Of a stretch of DNA of 41,931 nt, positions 39,243-41,931 are shown one piece after another. Under the pieces are notes generated by a model, which had not been told where the DNA came from, made no database searches, and saw only the letters and a list, made by a program, of their open reading frames with translations. The stretch comes from Deltaproteobacteria bacterium UBA6601. GTDB lineage: Bacteria; Myxococcota_A; UBA796; UBA9615. The stretch spans positions 1 to 41,931 of the forward strand of contig DJIF01000134.1 in NCBI GenBank assembly GCA_002433485.1, read 5' to 3'. Positions within the stretch are counted from its first letter, which is position 1, and each line of letters starts with the position of its first letter. The translations under genes and the position numbers were made by a program.

Positions 39243-41931
39243 GTGAACCGCATCAACTCTTCACTTATTGTCTCTGCCTTTTCTGCTCTACTGCTGGTGG
39301 GCAGCGCGCATGCCTACACCATCACGTTTGACAATCAGACTTCTGGTTCTTTAGGCGGCCAGCAGATTACTTTTGACAGCGTCTGGCGCTGGGAGTCCAT
39401 GTACGGTGGAGGCAGTGGACACCTGCACTCGGGGACCGGTAATCCCAGTCCCGGGATGTATATCCATGGCAGCTGCTGCTCGACCCCCTATCGCCTGTCG
39501 CGAACCGATGGCGCGACCTTTGACTTGAGCTCCGTGTGGGGTGACAGCTCAGCTTCGGGCAACTTTAGCTCCAACAAGGGAGGCTCTCAGAGCATCAGTT
39601 CAGGCACCAATAATTTCTCGGGAAATGCCTGGACCGGGGTCAGCTGGGTTGAGTGGTCTTCTGGTGGCGGCTCCATTGATAACGTGGTGGTCAATGCCTG
39701 CTCAGGCAACGTCTCGGTGGCGGCTGGCGGACCCTATACGGTCAATGAGGGGGGCTCGGTGACGGTCACCGCGAGTTCTCCAAACAATACCGTCAGCTCT
39801 TATGCCTGGGACCTTGACGGCAACGGTAGCTTCGAGACCAGTGGCGCCAGCGTCACCTTTGCGGCGGGTAGCTACGATGGTCCAGGCAGTCGGGTGATTT
39901 CGGTCGAGGGCAGTTCTAATTGCGGCAATGACACCGCCCAGGCGACCGTCAACATCAACAACGTCAGTCCCAGCATCAGCTCAGTGAGCGCGCCCAATGG
40001 AATTGAGGGCGGCGCTATCAGCTTCAGCGCCTCGGCGACTGATCCCGGTCCCGATACGCTCAACTACACCTGGGATTTTGGCGACGGCACCGCTGGGGTC
40101 GGCGCCAGTGTTCAGCACAGCTATCAGAATGAGGGTGTCTATTCGGTGGTTTTGACGGTTAGTGACGGTGATGGAGGTACTGCTACTCAGAATCAAACTG
40201 TGACTGTTAGCAACGCTGATCCGGTCCTTAGCGCCATCGTCGGCGATGCCACTGGAGCCGAGGGTGAGCAGCTCTCCTGGACTGCCGTAGCCAGTGATCC
40301 GGGCAGCGACACGCTGACCTACAGCTGGAGCTTTGGTGACGGCAGCCCGGGGGTTTCCAACTCGACCCTGCCGGTCGCCAGTCACACCTATGTAAATGAG
40401 GGTAGCTATCAGGTGTCGGTGGTGGTCTCTGACGGTGATGGAGGTACCACCACCTCCTTGCTTACGGTTGTGGTCAGCAACGCTGCGCCGCTGCTCTCTA
40501 ATCTGACGGGAACCACCTCCGGACAGGAGGGGGACAGCTACAGCTATTCGGTGCAGGCGGCAGATGCTGGCAGCGGTGATGTTCTCTCGTACTCTTGGAA
40601 CTTTGGTGATGGTAGCGCCCCGGTGGTCACTACCACCGGACAGGTGACCCACGTGTTCACCGATGATGGGACCTTTGGGGTGACGGTGACGGTGACGGAC
40701 AACGCCTCGCCGCCTGCTTCTGACAGCGCCATGATGTTGGTCACGGTGAGCAACGTCGCGCCAAGCCTGTCCGTGGTTAATGCTACTGGCGGCAACGAGG
40801 GCGAGTCGCTGACCTTCAGTGCAGCAGCGACCGATGTCGGCTCAGATACCCTGGTCTACACCTGGGAGATGGGCGACGGCACTACGCTTATCGGTGACAC
40901 GGTTACCCATGCCTTTGCTGATAACGGTAGCTACCCAATGAGCTTGGTGGTCAGTGATGGTGACGGCGGTAGTGACAGCTCGACAGCGACGCTGCTGATC
41001 GCCAATGTGGCACCGACTATCACCTCGGCGACCATGCCCGGCGGAGCAGAGGGGCAGAGCCTGGTGTTTGGTGCTGCTGCTACTGACCCTGGCGCCGACA
41101 CCCTGGTGTACACCTGGGACTTTGATGACGGCAGCACAGGGCAGGGGGATAGCCTCACCCACACCTTTACCGACAACGGCAGCTATACGGTTGAGCTGAC
41201 GGTAGACGATGGCGATGGTGGGATTACGACGACCGCCTCAGTGGTGACCATCACCAATGTGGCGCCGGTGATCGATCAGATGACCGGCCCCGCGCTGGTG
41301 GACGAGGGGGCTGTGCACACCTTTACCGCGGTGGTCAGTGACCCTGCCAGTGATGACATGAGCTCCATGAGCTACAACTGGAACTGGGGTGATGGTACCG
41401 CTGACTCTAGCGGTGCGAGCCCCGATCATGCCTTCCCTGACGACGGCAACTATACGGTTGTCCTGACGGTCGATGATGGCACCGAGACAGTCACTCAGCT
41501 TCATCAGGTGCAGGTTGATAACGTCGCTCCAGAGCTGAGCTCGATTCCGCCCGCGACCGCTGAGGAAGGCATGCTCTATACCTATCTGCCGGTGGTCGTC
41601 GATCCGGGTGATGAGGTCTTTGTCTGGTCGCTCGCGGCATCTGCTCCCGCTGGCATGTCCATGGACGCAAGCACCGGTGAGCTGAGTTGGACTCCTGCCT
41701 ACGCTGACAGCGTGGTCGGCAGCTTCGCCGTTACCCTCTCGGTAGATGATGGTGATGGGGCTAGCGACGGGCAGACCTGGACCATCCAGGTCACCTTTAC
41801 CGATGCGGATGGTGACGGCATTTCGGACACCTGGGAGGATGCCAATGGGCTGGACTCCAGTGATCCGAGCGACGGCAATGCTGACAACGACGGTGACGGC
41901 GTCAGCAATGCCGATGAGTATGCTGCCGGTC
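39243..41931 (+). CDS. PKD-repeat surface protein (C-terminus beyond window)
   Basis: A frame open to the right edge gives 896 residues with no stop. GTG 39243 follows GGGAGG by 5 bases. Signal peptide at 1-24 (cleavage after AHA). An N-terminal beta-rich domain (about 25-160) has Gly/Ser-rich stretches and no recognised family. Seven PKD domains follow, with W-x-(F/L/M/W)-(G/D)D-type cores near residues 188, 276, 360, 451, 540, 624 and 712. After them come a He_PIG-like domain (about 765-845, AEEGMLYTYLP...GELSWTP) and a DADGDGISDTWEDANGLD calcium-loop segment at about 853. The domain order (PKD array, He_PIG, DGD segment) is the same as in the 28619-31861 protein, so this one may also continue with Fn3-like domains and a C-terminal anchor. 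The role is probably surface adhesion. Confidence 0.88.
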   Translation, partial: MNRINSSLIVSAFSALLLVGSAHAYTITFDNQTSGSLGGQQITFDSVWRWESMYGGGSGHLHSGTGNPSPGMYIHGSCCSTPYRLSRTDGATFDLSSVWGDSSASGNFSSNKGGSQSISSGTNNFSGNAWTGVSWVEWSSGGGSIDNVVVNACSGNVSVAAGGPYTVNEGGSVTVTASSPNNTVSSYAWDLDGNGSFETSGASVTFAAGSYDGPGSRVISVEGSSNCGNDTAQATVNINNVSPSISSVSAPNGIEGGAISFSASATDPGPDTLNYTWDFGDGTAGVGASVQHSYQNEGVYSVVLTVSDGDGGTATQNQTVTVSNADPVLSAIVGDATGAEGEQLSWTAVASDPGSDTLTYSWSFGDGSPGVSNSTLPVASHTYVNEGSYQVSVVVSDGDGGTTTSLLTVVVSNAAPLLSNLTGTTSGQEGDSYSYSVQAADAGSGDVLSYSWNFGDGSAPVVTTTGQVTHVFTDDGTFGVTVTVTDNASPPASDSAMMLVTVSNVAPSLSVVNATGGNEGESLTFSAAATDVGSDTLVYTWEMGDGTTLIGDTVTHAFADNGSYPMSLVVSDGDGGSDSSTATLLIANVAPTITSATMPGGAEGQSLVFGAAATDPGADTLVYTWDFDDGSTGQGDSLTHTFTDNGSYTVELTVDDGDGGITTTASVVTITNVAPVIDQMTGPALVDEGAVHTFTAVVSDPASDDMSSMSYNWNWGDGTADSSGASPDHAFPDDGNYTVVLTVDDGTETVTQLHQVQVDNVAPELSSIPPATAEEGMLYTYLPVVVDPGDEVFVWSLAASAPAGMSMDASTGELSWTPAYADSVVGSFAVTLSVDDGDGASDGQTWTIQVTFTDADGDGISDTWEDANGLDSSDPSDGNADNDGDGVSNADEYAAG

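Overview
The window looks like chromosomal DNA from a GC-rich, Gram-negative bacterium of the Myxococcota or a related former-deltaproteobacterial lineage. The evidence is a membrane-spanning Ser/Thr kinase, MopE-type Asp/Cys repeats, PKD-repeat surface proteins, C-terminal tails resembling MYXO-CTERM (Cys motif, hydrophobic helix, Arg cluster) and several large lipoproteins. No rRNA, tRNA, phage, insertion sequence or CRISPR array was seen. This placement is inferred from protein families, not from a marker gene.

Layout. 1-4295 (-) is the N-terminal 1431 residues of a giant lipoprotein with 22 Cys/Asp repeats that runs off the left edge. 4658-9765 (+) holds citrate synthase, an alpha/beta hydrolase, a membrane-anchored M23 peptidase and a polytopic GT-C-like membrane protein. 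A convergent lipoprotein gene (9775-10542, -) follows. 10735-24638 is the outstanding region: a type II fatty-acid/polyketide-like locus with eight ketosynthase-fold genes, one unusual acyl carrier protein and three FabL-like enoyl-reductase-type SDRs. A formiminotransferase-family gene, two small unknown genes and a divergent WYL regulator with a perfect palindrome lie at 24669-27323. The rest (27271-41931) encodes surface proteins: MopE-motif and PKD proteins, a tightly overlapping three-gene operon (MopE-motif protein, transmembrane Ser/Thr kinase, predicted outer-membrane barrel), an unknown gene coupled to an M23-family gene, and a second PKD protein that runs off the right edge.

How the central locus may work. 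The eight ketosynthase-like genes form four pairs. In each pair the first gene (KS1, KS3, KS5, KS7) keeps the Cys-His-His triad. The second (KS2, KS4, KS6, KS8) has lost the catalytic Cys, replaced by Asp, Gly, Pro and Ser respectively, and the His of the GH motif. This is the KS-alpha/KS-beta (chain-length-factor) logic of aromatic type II polyketide synthases. Here it is repeated four times around a single ACP, and the only reductive partners visible are enoyl-reductase-like SDRs. No ketoreductase, dehydratase, malonyl transferase, phosphopantetheinyl transferase or thioesterase gene is seen, so those steps would have to come from primary metabolism. A plausible but unproven reading is a system that builds a long, strongly reduced acyl chain in stages, each pair handling one stage.

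Both edge proteins (1-4295 and 39243-41931) are open at the window boundary, so their full lengths are unknown.
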